A DNA stretch of 64,000 nucleotides from Nordella sp. HKS 07 (GTDB taxonomy: Bacteria; Pseudomonadota; Alphaproteobacteria; Rhizobiales; Aestuariivirgaceae), in assembly GCF_011046735.1 (NCBI RefSeq), contig NZ_CP049258.1:1754001-1818000 (forward strand). Direction: 5' to 3'. Both the position numbers and the translations under genes were made by a program. Within the stretch, counting starts at the first letter, position 1, and each line of letters begins with the position of its first letter. The notes under the pieces are model-generated. The model did not search any database, was not told where the DNA came from, and was given only the letters and a program-made list of their open reading frames with translations. Positions 15,568 through 23,720 of this stretch are shown here, one piece after another.

Positions 15568-17148
15568 TCACCTCAACGCTTGCGCCAGCATGAAACCCGA
15601 TCCGCCGCCGAGCCCGGCCCCGGGATGGGTCGAGGCGCCGATGTGATAGAGATTGCGGATGAAGGTGCGGTGATTGACCGAGGACTTGAACGGCCGCCAC
15701 AGGAAGGACTGGTCGAGGCCGCAGAAACCGCCATAGGGATCGCCGCCGACCAGATTTATGTTCATCGCCTCGAGATCGGCGGGCGAGCAGGCCTTGCGCG
15801 CCAGCTTGATGTCGTTGAAATCGGCGATGTGGCGCTGAAGGATCCCCTCGACGCGATCCGCATAGGCCTCGCGCACCGCTTCGCTCCACGACCCGTCCGC
15901 CGGCACCGCGATCTTTCCCGCCGCATCGCCTTTGATATGGCGCGGCGCCTCCGGCAGCTGCAGCCACAATATTGCGGCACCTTCCGGACAGCGGCTCGGG
16001 TCGAGTGCCGAGGGCTGGCCGACGCAGATCGTCGGTGTTTCCGGCAGCATGCCGCGCTCGGCTTCGTTCGCCGCCTTCGAGACGCCGTCGAGGCCGGGAG
16101 TGAGATGGAGCAGCGCCACGCGATCGAGGCCGGGTGAAAGCCAGCGTGGTTTCGCCTTCAGCGCATAATGGAGCTGGAAGTTGCCTTTGCCATAGCGATA
16201 GTTCCGCACCTCGCCGGCGAGGTCGCCCGGCAAGGTGAAGCCCTTGAGCAGGCGCTCATAGAGCTGGGTCGGCGTGACCGAGCAGATGATGCCGGCCTTC
16301 GCCGTGATTTCGGAATTGTCGGCGAGCTTGACACCGCGCGCCGTCCCATCACCGCCAGCAAGCACATTGGAGACGTCGGCACCGGTGCGGATTTCACCGC
16401 CCGTCTCACGGATCAGGCCTGAGAAGGCGTCGAGCAGCTTCTGCCCGCCGCCTTTGACGATGGGAGCGCCGGCCGCTTCGAGCGCAAAGGCGATCACTTT
16501 CGCCATCTGCGCCGAATAGGCGCTTTCGGGTCCAAGTCCGGTATGCAGCACCCAGGGCGCCCACAAAGCGCGGCTGACATCGGAGCGGTAATTCGCTTCG
16601 AGCCAGGCGCGCGCCGTGGTGAGCGCCTCACCGAAGAAGCGCGCCAGCGGACGCGGACCGCGCTTCCAGGCTTCGAGCGCCAGGAGCTTGGCGGTCGGCC
16701 AGTTCCACAATTGGCCGCCGAGCAGCGCGAAGAGCAGAGGCGCGTTGCGCTCGACCGCGCCGACATCGGCGAGATGCTGAGCGCCATCGCCCGCGGCGAG
16801 CTGGTCGAGGGCCTCGCCATTGGCGCTGCGCGTTTTGGTCACGACCGCCGCGCGTCCATCCGGCAGGAGCACGCCGGATGGATGCTCGCTGTGGCAGAAT
16901 TCGAGCCCGTGCCGGCCGAGATCGGCGGCCAAGGCGGCATAAGCGGGCGAAGTGATGAAGAGCACGAAGGTCGTCGCCATCACGTCGTGGATGTAGCCGG
17001 GTGCCGTGATCTCTTCGGTGCGGATGCAACCGCCGATCCGATCATTGCGCTCGAGCAGCAGGACGCGTTTGCCTTGCCGGCCCAACAAAGCCGCGCAGAC
17101 CAGGGCATTGATGCCGCTGCCGACGATCACATAGTCAGGATCGGCCAT
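15568..17148 (-). CDS. PYROXD2-like NAD(P)/FAD-dependent oxidoreductase (phytoene desaturase superfamily)
   Basis: 526 residues. N-terminal Rossmann dinucleotide motif DYVIVGSGINALVCAALLGR and the following LERNDRIGGCIRTEE; C-terminal GASTHPGAGLGGGSGFMLAQ, the FAD-contact segment typical of the CrtI/PYROXD2 group. Such proteins are flavin amine or carbon-carbon oxidoreductases; the bacterial members next to aromatic genes have no settled role. A second homologue of similar length starts at 18348 on the other strand but is frameshifted. It is followed after 4 bases by marR. Confidence 0.88.
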   Translation of the reverse strand: MADPDYVIVGSGINALVCAALLGRQGKRVLLLERNDRIGGCIRTEEITAPGYIHDVMATTFVLFITSPAYAALAADLGRHGLEFCHSEHPSGVLLPDGRAAVVTKTRSANGEALDQLAAGDGAQHLADVGAVERNAPLLFALLGGQLWNWPTAKLLALEAWKRGPRPLARFFGEALTTARAWLEANYRSDVSRALWAPWVLHTGLGPESAYSAQMAKVIAFALEAAGAPIVKGGGQKLLDAFSGLIRETGGEIRTGADVSNVLAGGDGTARGVKLADNSEITAKAGIICSVTPTQLYERLLKGFTLPGDLAGEVRNYRYGKGNFQLHYALKAKPRWLSPGLDRVALLHLTPGLDGVSKAANEAERGMLPETPTICVGQPSALDPSRCPEGAAILWLQLPEAPRHIKGDAAGKIAVPADGSWSEAVREAYADRVEGILQRHIADFNDIKLARKACSPADLEAMNINLVGGDPYGGFCGLDQSFLWRPFKSSVNHRTFIRNLYHIGASTHPGAGLGGGSGFMLAQALR

Positions 17149-17170
17149 TCCGTCGTCCCTTTCATCATTT

Positions 17171-17356
17171 CCCCTTCTCCCGCTTGCGGGAGAAGGTGGC
17201 CGAAGGCCGGATGAGGGTGTTTTCTCAACCTCTGTAAAACCGCAAGTGTGGGAAGTGTTGAAGCTTCGGCATTTTGCTCTCTTGAAGAGCTGTCACTAGC
17301 CGAACCAACACCCTCATCCGCCCTGTCGGGCACCTTCTCCCGCAAGCGGGAGAAGG
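17171..17356. repeat. Long inverted repeat with about 50-base arms
   Basis: The left arm (ccccttctcccgcttgcggg ... ggatgagggtgtt) is mirrored by the right arm (aacaccctcatcc ... cccgcaagcgggagaagggg-type end), with a unique loop of about 85 bases. It lies in the 256-base gap between the cyclase and PYROXD2-like genes, may end transcription of the former, and holds no gene. I see no clear promoter for the marR operon in the gap. Confidence 0.8.
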
Positions 17357-17404
17357 GAAAGCAAGCGACCATGGAGAGAAGATCTCCACTCTCGCATGTT
17401 CACC

Positions 17405-18193
17405 TCAGCGCGCTACCAGCGCCAGGACGCGCAGCGGGCTGCCGGTGCCGTTGACGATCTTCAATGGCGCGGCGATCAGGATCGCGCCCTTGGGCGGCAG
17501 CTTGTCGAGATTGCACAGGCTGGCGAGCCCGTAGCGGTTCGACTTGTGCATCAGATTATGTGCCGGGAAAGGCGGCGTCATGCCGCCGGCGGCGCCCGCA
17601 TCGGTGCCGACCGTCTCGCTGCCCCAGCCGATGGCGCCTTTGGACAGGATATATTCGATGCAGTCGACCGTCGGTCCCGGCGAATGCGGACCGGTTTCAT
17701 TGGCATTGAGAAACTCCTGCTCGCTGCCATTGCGTTTGTACCAGTCGGTGCGCATCACGACCCAGCTGCCCTTGGCGATGTCGCCATGCGTCTTCTCCCA
17801 GGCGCGCACGCCGTCCGCCGAGAGGAGGAAATCCGGATTCTTCTTCACCTCGCCGCTGCAGTCGATGACATTGACCGGCGCCACGAAGTTCTTCGGAGCG
17901 ATCCTGTCGGTGGTGCCGTCGGCATAGTCCTTGCCGGTGATCCAGTGCACCGGCGCATCGAAATGCGTACCGGAATGCTCGCCGAGCTTGAGCCAGTTCC
18001 ACGACCAGAAGGGACCGTTCTGATCGTAGTTGGAAATATTGTGCACTTCGACCTTGGGCGTGTTTTTACCGATCTCGGGCGGCAGCTTGATCAGTGGCGT
18101 ATCCGGCCCGAGCGGGGCCGAGAGATCGATGACCTCGATCGCACCCGACAAGAGAGCTTCGGCCAATGAACTGAGATCCGCTTTCTGCGCCAT
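17405..18193 (-). CDS. Cyclase-family metal hydrolase (isatin hydrolase / kynurenine formamidase-like)
   Basis: 262 residues. The family signature HxGTHxDxPxH is EHSGTHFDAPVHW (H73, H77, D79, H83), supplying the metal ligands; further features are GPTVDCIEYI, GSETVGTDAG and PPFPAHNLMH. Family members include isatin hydrolase (isatin to isatinate, on the indole-acetate route to anthranilate) and bacterial kynurenine formamidase (tryptophan to kynurenine to anthranilate). KynB is shorter (about 210), so the isatin-hydrolase group fits better. Both roles lead to anthranilate, which would suit the anthraniloyl-CoA monooxygenase. ATG 18193 has ggaggaaa upstream. It is divergent from the frameshifted oxidoreductase. 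Confidence 0.85.
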   Translation of the reverse strand: MAQKADLSSLAEALLSGAIEVIDLSAPLGPDTPLIKLPPEIGKNTPKVEVHNISNYDQNGPFWSWNWLKLGEHSGTHFDAPVHWITGKDYADGTTDRIAPKNFVAPVNVIDCSGEVKKNPDFLLSADGVRAWEKTHGDIAKGSWVVMRTDWYKRNGSEQEFLNANETGPHSPGPTVDCIEYILSKGAIGWGSETVGTDAGAAGGMTPPFPAHNLMHKSNRYGLASLCNLDKLPPKGAILIAAPLKIVNGTGSPLRVLALVAR

Positions 18194-18309
18194 GCTGTTT
18201 CCTCCGCTGCTTATGTTTGTATTCTGACATTCATCCTATGCCCAATACATGCAAATGCAAGGAACAAATCCTAGCCCTGCATGGCTGATCGGAATTCCAT
18301 GGACAGATT

Positions 18310-18319
18310 ATATGCATAT
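18310..18319. promoter_or_regulatory. Palindrome in the divergent cyclase/oxidoreductase promoter region
   Basis: ATATGCATAT is a perfect 10-base palindrome between the divergent genes starting at 18193 (minus) and 18348 (plus). Nearby atacatgcaaatgcaagg (18245 on) shares ATGCA cores. It may be an operator, but nothing links it to a given regulator. Confidence 0.35.
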
Positions 18320-18347
18320 GCCAGTATGTCTGATGGAGGGGACGTCC

Positions 18348-19918
18348 ATGCGTTATGACGCCATCATTGTGGGTAGCGGCCATAACGGGCTCGCCGCGGC
18401 CATCCATCTGGCGAAGCAGGGTTGGAAGGTCGGCGTGTTCGAGCGCAACAGTATCGCGGGCGGCGCGGTGCAGACCCGCGAGGTGACGCTTCCCGGCTTT
18501 CGTCACGATCTCTTCGCCATGAATCTCGGCCTCTTCGCCGGGTCGGCTTTCATGCGCGCTTATGGCGAGGCGCTCACGCGGCACGGGCTCGCTTTCGCCG
18601 CGGCGAGCGACTGCTTCGCGACCCCTTTCGCCGATGACAGCTGGTTCGGTGTCTCCATGGACAAGGAGAAGAACATCGCCCGCGCGCAGAGATTCTCCTC
18701 GGCGGATGCCGAAGCCTGGCGCCGGCTCAGCGAGCGCTTCGGCCGCGACGCGCCCCATATCTTCGCATTGCTCGGCAGCCCGATGCCATCGCGCGATCTT
18801 TTGTCCATCGGCTGGAAGGCCTGGCGCGCGCAGGGCCTGCCTTGGATGTCGACACGCTGAAGCTCCTCGTTTCATCGCCCCGTGCCTTTCTCGATGCGAC
18901 CTTCGAGTCCGACCAGATCAAGGCGACGCTTGCCGCCTGGGGCCTGCATCTCGATTTCGCTCCCGATATCGCGGGCGGCGCGCTCTTTCCCTATCTCGAA
19001 GCCATGGCCCACCAAAGTTTCGGCATGGCGCTCGGCAAAGGCGGCGCCGACGTGATGATCAAGGCGATGATTGGCTATCTCAAGGAACTCGGCGGCGAGC
19101 TTCATCTCGATGCCGAGGTGCAGCGCATCGACCGCAACCGCGATCGCGCCACCGGGGTCACACTTGCCGACGCGCGGCAAGTCGAGGCGGGGCGCGCGGT
19201 GATCGCCAATGCCTCGCCGCAATCGGTCTTTGGTCGCCTTCTCGACGGCGGCAGCGGCGATGCCGAAACCGATCGCCGCATGAAGTCCTTCCAGCCCGGC
19301 CCCGGCACGATGATGATCCATGTCGCCTGTGACGGCCTGCCCGACTGGACGGCGGGCGAGGAGCTCAAGCGCTTCGCCTACATCCATCTGGCGCCGTCGC
19401 TCGACATGATGAGCCGCGCCTATCACGAGGCGCAGGCCGGCCTGCTGCCGGGAGAACCGGTCGTCGTCGTCGGCCAGCCGACCGCGGTCGACCCGGGCCG
19501 CGCGCCGGCGGGCAAGCATATTCTATGGCTGCAGGTGCGCGTTGTGCCCGCGCGCATCAGGGGGGACAGCGAGGGGATGATCGCATCGACCTCCTGGGAC
19601 GAGATCAAGGACGCCTATGCCGACCGTGTGCTCGCCATTCTCGAAGACTACGCCCCGGGCTTCGCGCGCAAGATCCTGGAGCGCGCCGTCTTCTCGCCCC
19701 TCGATCTCGAACGCGAGAATCCCAATCTCGTCGGTGGCGACAGTCTCGGCGGCAGCCATCATCTGAGCCAGCACTTCTTCTTCCGTCCAACCCCCGGCTG
19801 GTCGCGCTACAAGACACCTGTCCAGGGGCTTTATCTCGTCGGGGCCGCGACCTGGCCGGGCGCCGGCGTCGGCGCCGGATCGGGTTTCATGCTGGCCAAG
19901 ATGCTGGCCAGAGCATGA
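18348..19918 (+). pseudogene. PYROXD2-like FAD oxidoreductase interrupted by a single frameshift
   Basis: From ATG 18348 (gaggggacg upstream) the frame starts YDAIIVGSGHNGLAAAIHLA and ERNSIAGGAVQTRE, then ends at a TGA after ...GLPWMSTR (18855-18860). The rest continues in another frame from about 18842 (LDVDTLKLLVSSPRAFLDAT) to AATWPGAGVGAGSGFMLAK at the C-terminus, stop 19916-19918. Restoring one missing base near 18840 (cctgccttgg) gives about 523 residues, matching the 526 of the paralogue at 15568. No other damage is seen, so this is a recent mutation or a sequencing error. The 3' end runs into RIME-like repeats. It would be divergent from the cyclase and upstream of the ABC importer. 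Confidence 0.85.
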
Positions 19919-20021
19919 TCCGGAAAAGTGCGAAGCGGTTTTCCGAAAAGATCATGCGCAAACAAAAAGATAAAGCATGATCCGGAAAAGTGCGAAGCGG
20001 TTTTCCGAAAAGATCATGCGC
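19911..20021. repeat. Tandem pair of RIME-like palindromes
   Basis: Two nearly identical copies (19911-19960 and 19974-20021) of gcatgatccggaaaagtgcg / aagcggttttccgaaaagat / catgc, separated by aaacaaaaagataaa. The stop codon of the upstream gene lies inside the first copy. Confidence 0.88.
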
Positions 20022-20042
20022 AATAGGTGAAACCAAGCGTGC

Positions 20043-20071
20043 TTGCGGGAGATTTATTTTAGACCTAAAGT
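20043..20071 (+). promoter_or_regulatory. Promoter of the ABC importer-thiolase operon with TTTAGACCTAAA dyad
   Basis: -35-like TTGCGG (20043-20048), 17-base spacer, -10 TAAAGT (20066-20071). TTTAGACCTAAA (20058-20069) is an inverted repeat TTTAG-N2-CTAAA overlapping the -10. The same arrangement, with TTTAGTTCTATA, is found at the monooxygenase (7485) and VOC (8909) promoters. A bound repressor would block RNA polymerase. Confidence 0.55.
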
Positions 20072-20115
20072 ATCTGCATCAGCCCAGCATAGAACCGGGC
20101 AACAGGGAGTGACAC

Positions 20116-21648
20116 ATGACGACATCCAGGCGTGATCTGTTGAAATTTGGCGCCCTTGGCGGCGCCGCGTTGATTGCCGGGCTGCCCGGTGTGGAAGTCT
20201 TCGCGCAAGGCTCCGAACTCACCATTGCCTACAATGTGAATCTGCCTTCCTGGGATCCAACCGTCGGCCCTTCGGCGGTGAACCCGACCATTCAGGCGAT
20301 CTATCAGTCGGTCTTCGACATGTATATCGCGCAGAACCCCGATCTCTCCTTCGCGCCGGGCCTTGTCACCAAATGGGGCTGGAACGACGACAAGACGCAG
20401 ATCATGATGGAGGTGCGCGACGGCGTCACTTGGCATGACGGCTCGCCCTTCACCGCCGAGGACGTCGCCTGGTCGCTGGAGCGCGCCGGCAAGCCTGAGA
20501 CCGGCAACCCGATCCAGTTCGTGTGGAGCAAGATCGGCAACTTCAAGGTCGACGGCAACAAGATCACCGCCGATGTGAAGGAATTCGAGCCGGTCCTGTT
20601 CAAGTGGATGTCCTTCCTCACCGGCTATGTGCTGCCCAAGGCCTATTATGAGAAGGTGGGCGCCGAAGGCTTCGAGAAGGCGCCGATCGGCACCGGCCCC
20701 TATATGATGGAGAAATTCGAGCGTAACGCCTTCGTGCGCCTGAAAGCCAATCCGAACTACTGGGGCGGCAAGCCCGCCTTCGAGACCGTCATCATCAAAT
20801 TCGTGCCCGATTCGGCGAGCCGTGTCGCCGAGGTCGAATCCGGCTCCTCGCAGGTGACCCTCGAAATTCCTTATGACGAATTCGATCGTCTCAAGGCCAA
20901 GGACGGACTCACCGGCATCACCACCCCGATCTCCGATATCGGCATGATCTTCCTCAACGACGTCGATGTGATGCTCGACAAGAATGTACGCCTTGCCGCC
21001 CATCACGCGATCGATAAGAAGCTCATCATCGATCGCCTGCTCAACGGCTATGGCATTCCCATCGACACGCTCGAAACGCCGCAATATGCGGCCTATGACG
21101 CCTCGATCAAAGTCGGCTACGATCCCGACAAAGCCAAGCAGCTGTTGGCCGCCTCGGGCTACAGCACCGACAAGCCCGTGAAGTTCAAGATCCAGACGAC
21201 CAAGGGCTTCAAGCCCAAGGATTACGAGATGATCCAGGCCATTGTCGGCATGTGGCGCAAGGTCGGCATCGAGGCGGAAATCGAGATTTACGAGATCGCC
21301 AAGCATTACGAATTGCGCGCCGCCGACACGCTGGCGCCGGCCGCCTTCTACAACTGGGGTAACGCGATCGGCGATCCGACCACCTCAACCGGCTTCGCCA
21401 TGTTCGGGCCGAGCCCGCATTCGGTGTGGGATTCGAAGGACCTCGTCGACATGATCATCCCGCTCTGGGGCGAGAAAGACGAAACCAAGCGCATCGACGG
21501 TTGGAAGGCGGTCGACAAATACATTGCCGAGCAAGGCTATGTCATCCCGCTGCTCCAATATGTGCAGCCGATCATCCATGTGAAGTCGGTCAAAGTCACG
21601 CCGCATGTATCAGGCGCGCTCTTGCCGGCGCTGATGTCACCGGCTTAG
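20116..21648 (+). CDS. Peptide/nickel-type ABC transporter substrate-binding protein (SBP family 5)
   Basis: 510 residues. The Tat signal SRRDLLKFGALGGAALIAGL precedes a cleavage region near FAQ. Family-5 features: GLVTKWGWNDDKTQIMMEVR with GVTWHDGSPFTAEDVAWSLE, and GTGPYMMEKFERN. The mature protein binds the substrate in the periplasm for the permeases encoded downstream. Tat export is unusual for this family but known. The neighbours (aryl-CoA enzymes, thiolase in the same operon) suggest an aromatic or acyl-amide substrate and not dipeptides (inference). A caccATG-type context with cagggag precedes the start. Confidence 0.93.
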   Translation: MTTSRRDLLKFGALGGAALIAGLPGVEVFAQGSELTIAYNVNLPSWDPTVGPSAVNPTIQAIYQSVFDMYIAQNPDLSFAPGLVTKWGWNDDKTQIMMEVRDGVTWHDGSPFTAEDVAWSLERAGKPETGNPIQFVWSKIGNFKVDGNKITADVKEFEPVLFKWMSFLTGYVLPKAYYEKVGAEGFEKAPIGTGPYMMEKFERNAFVRLKANPNYWGGKPAFETVIIKFVPDSASRVAEVESGSSQVTLEIPYDEFDRLKAKDGLTGITTPISDIGMIFLNDVDVMLDKNVRLAAHHAIDKKLIIDRLLNGYGIPIDTLETPQYAAYDASIKVGYDPDKAKQLLAASGYSTDKPVKFKIQTTKGFKPKDYEMIQAIVGMWRKVGIEAEIEIYEIAKHYELRAADTLAPAAFYNWGNAIGDPTTSTGFAMFGPSPHSVWDSKDLVDMIIPLWGEKDETKRIDGWKAVDKYIAEQGYVIPLLQYVQPIIHVKSVKVTPHVSGALLPALMSPA

Positions 21649-21703
21649 GGACTGAGCTTGCTGCGATCCATCCCCCTCATCGTGAGATGCGGGCACTGTT
21701 CCA

Positions 21704-21833
21704 CCAGTTCGTCATGGCCGGGCTCCGACCCGGCCATCCAGTCTCGCCGCCGTAAAGCTGCTGCACGGACGGACTGGATGGCCGCCTCCATGGCCGGGTT
21801 TAACCCGGCCATCCGGGCGGCCATGACGAGTTG
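21704..21833. repeat. Dispersed about 130-base palindromic repeat, copy 2
   Basis: Starts ccagttcgtcatggccgggc and ends ggccatgacgagttg; near-copy of 14911-15040. It is inserted between the SBP gene and its permease gene, inside the operon, so its hairpin may lower expression of the distal genes relative to the SBP. Confidence 0.85.
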
Positions 21834-21874
21834 TGGAAATCGTCGCCTCGGCATGAGGTAGGTTGAGAGATTGC

Positions 21875-22879
21875 ATGGGCCGAAATCTTCTGATCCGCCT
21901 CGGCTCCACGATGGTCACGCTGTTCGGCGTGGCGCTCATCGTCTTCATCCTGGTACGGGTCGTGCCCGGCAATCCCATCGCCATGATGCTGCCGCCGGGC
22001 GCGTCGGACGCCGATATCGCCCTGCTCACCGCCCATTACGGTCTCGACAAGCCGATTCTGACCCAGTTCTGGGTCTGGCTCGGCCGGGCGCTGCAAGGCG
22101 ATTTCGGCACCTCGATCTCGCTGCGCCAGGATGTGATGGGCCTGATCTTCGGCCGCCTGCCGGCGACACTGGAGCTTGCGACACTCGCCCTCCTGATCGC
22201 CATGGCATTGGGTGGCGCACTCGCCATCACCGCCGCGCGCTTCCGCGGCACCGCCGTCGAAACCGGCATCGATCTCGCCAATGGCGCGAGCCTCGCGATG
22301 CCCGATTTCCTCTGGGGCCTGACGCTCATCCTGCTGTTTGGCGTCCTTGTCCCGGTCTTCGCCATATCGGGCCGCGTCTCGCCGACGCTCGATCTTCCTT
22401 TCGTCACAGACTTCTACCTGATCGAGAGCATCTTGCGCCTGCGCTTCGACATCTTCCTCGATCTCATGCGCCATATGCTGATGCCGGCCCTGGCCCTGGC
22501 CCTGCCACTCGCCGCCGTCATCGCGCAATTGCTCAAGACGTCGCTGAAGGAGGCGATGCAGCAGGATTATGTCATGCTCGCCCGCACCAAAGGCTTCTCC
22601 GAGACGCGCGTGCTGCTGTCGGAAGCCTTGCGCAATGCGGTGATCCCGACGCTCACCTTGGCCGGCGTTCAATTCACCTTCCTGATCGGCGGCACGGTGA
22701 TCGTCGAGCGGCTCTTCTCCTATGAAGGCCTCGGCAATCTGGCGATAGATGCCGTCATCAACCGCGACCTGCCGCTGATCCAGGGCATCGTTCTCGTCTT
22801 CGCTTTGCTCTTCGTCGTCATCAATCTGCTCGTCGATCTGAGTTATGCGCTGCTCAATCCGAGGCTTCGCCATGGCTGA
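21875..22879 (+). CDS. ABC permease, DppB/OppB type
   Basis: 334 residues with about six membrane segments. The N-terminal segment LIRLGSTMVTLFGVALIVFI and VVPGNP are typical of DppB; the coupling (EAA) loop is LKEAMQQDYVMLARTKGFSE with RNAVIPTLTLAG. ATG 21875 is preferred to TTG 21863. The gene overlaps the next permease by 8 bases (ATGGCTGA), so they are translationally coupled. It forms the channel with the next product. Confidence 0.93.
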   Translation: MGRNLLIRLGSTMVTLFGVALIVFILVRVVPGNPIAMMLPPGASDADIALLTAHYGLDKPILTQFWVWLGRALQGDFGTSISLRQDVMGLIFGRLPATLELATLALLIAMALGGALAITAARFRGTAVETGIDLANGASLAMPDFLWGLTLILLFGVLVPVFAISGRVSPTLDLPFVTDFYLIESILRLRFDIFLDLMRHMLMPALALALPLAAVIAQLLKTSLKEAMQQDYVMLARTKGFSETRVLLSEALRNAVIPTLTLAGVQFTFLIGGTVIVERLFSYEGLGNLAIDAVINRDLPLIQGIVLVFALLFVVINLLVDLSYALLNPRLRHG

Positions 22880-23720
22880 GGCGCGCGTCATCAGGGTGAG
22901 AGCGGGTCCGCGTCTGTGGTTGTCCGGCCTGTGGCTGACCCTCTTCGCGCTCGCCGCCATCTTAGCACCCCTCATCACGCCGCATGACCCGCTCGCCCAG
23001 GATCTCATGCTCGGCAAGCTGCCGCCGGCCTGGATCGCCGGCCATGAGCCCGGCTATCTGCTCGGCACCGACAGCCTCGGCCGCGACGTGCTGTCGCGAT
23101 TGATCTCGGCGACCCGGCCCGCGCTCATCGTCGCCATCGGCGCCGGTCTCGCCGCCTGTCTCCTGGGCTCGGTGCTGGGACTGCTCGCCGGCTTCTTCGG
23201 CGGCTGGACCGACCGCATCATCTCGCGCATCGTCGATATCTGGATGGCGTTCCCGCCTGTCCTGCTGTCGATCCTGCTGGTCGCCTTCTTCAATCCGAGC
23301 CTGCAATCGGTCATCATCGCCATCGCCATTATCGACTGGACACGCTTCTGCCGTGTAGTGCGCGCCGAGACGATGCAGCAGCGCCGCATGGATTATGTCG
23401 AGAGTGCCCGCGCCATGGGCTTGACCTCGATTGCCACGCTGGCGCGCGAAGTCCTGCCCAATGTGCTCCCGGCGATTGTCGTGCTGCTGTCGCTCGAAAT
23501 GGGCATCGCGGTGATCGTCGAGGCCATCCTGTCTTACGTCAATCTCTCGGTCTCGACCGATGACGCGACCTGGGGCAGCATGATCGCCGAAGGCCGCGGC
23601 ATCATCTATCAGGCCTGGTGGGTGCTGGTCTTCCCGATGATCGCTTTGTTCCTGACCGTGCTCGCTTTCAGCCAGTTCGGCGAAGGGCTGAAGGAACGTT
23701 TCGACCCGGTGCTCAGATGA
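22872..23720 (+). CDS. ABC permease, DppC/OppC type
   Basis: 282 residues. N-terminal membrane segment then PHDPLAQDLMLGKLPP and HEPGYLLGTDSLGRDVLSRL, the DppC signature; EAA loop MDYVESARAMGLTSIATLAR with EVLPNVLPAIVV. ATG 22872 lies inside the preceding gene's end. The stop overlaps the ATG of the ATPase gene (ATGA at 23717). Confidence 0.93.
   Translation: MAEARVIRVRAGPRLWLSGLWLTLFALAAILAPLITPHDPLAQDLMLGKLPPAWIAGHEPGYLLGTDSLGRDVLSRLISATRPALIVAIGAGLAACLLGSVLGLLAGFFGGWTDRIISRIVDIWMAFPPVLLSILLVAFFNPSLQSVIIAIAIIDWTRFCRVVRAETMQQRRMDYVESARAMGLTSIATLAREVLPNVLPAIVVLLSLEMGIAVIVEAILSYVNLSVSTDDATWGSMIAEGRGIIYQAWWVLVFPMIALFLTVLAFSQFGEGLKERFDPVLR

Noticed and set aside
20065-21306. 413-codon frame antisense to the family-5 SBP
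   Set aside because: Shadow frame with Asp/His/Leu-rich composition; the SBP on the plus strand is certain.
21800-23017. 405-codon frame antisense to the DppB-like permease
   Set aside because: Gln/Asp/Glu-rich product is the usual mirror of a membrane protein; no ribosome binding site.
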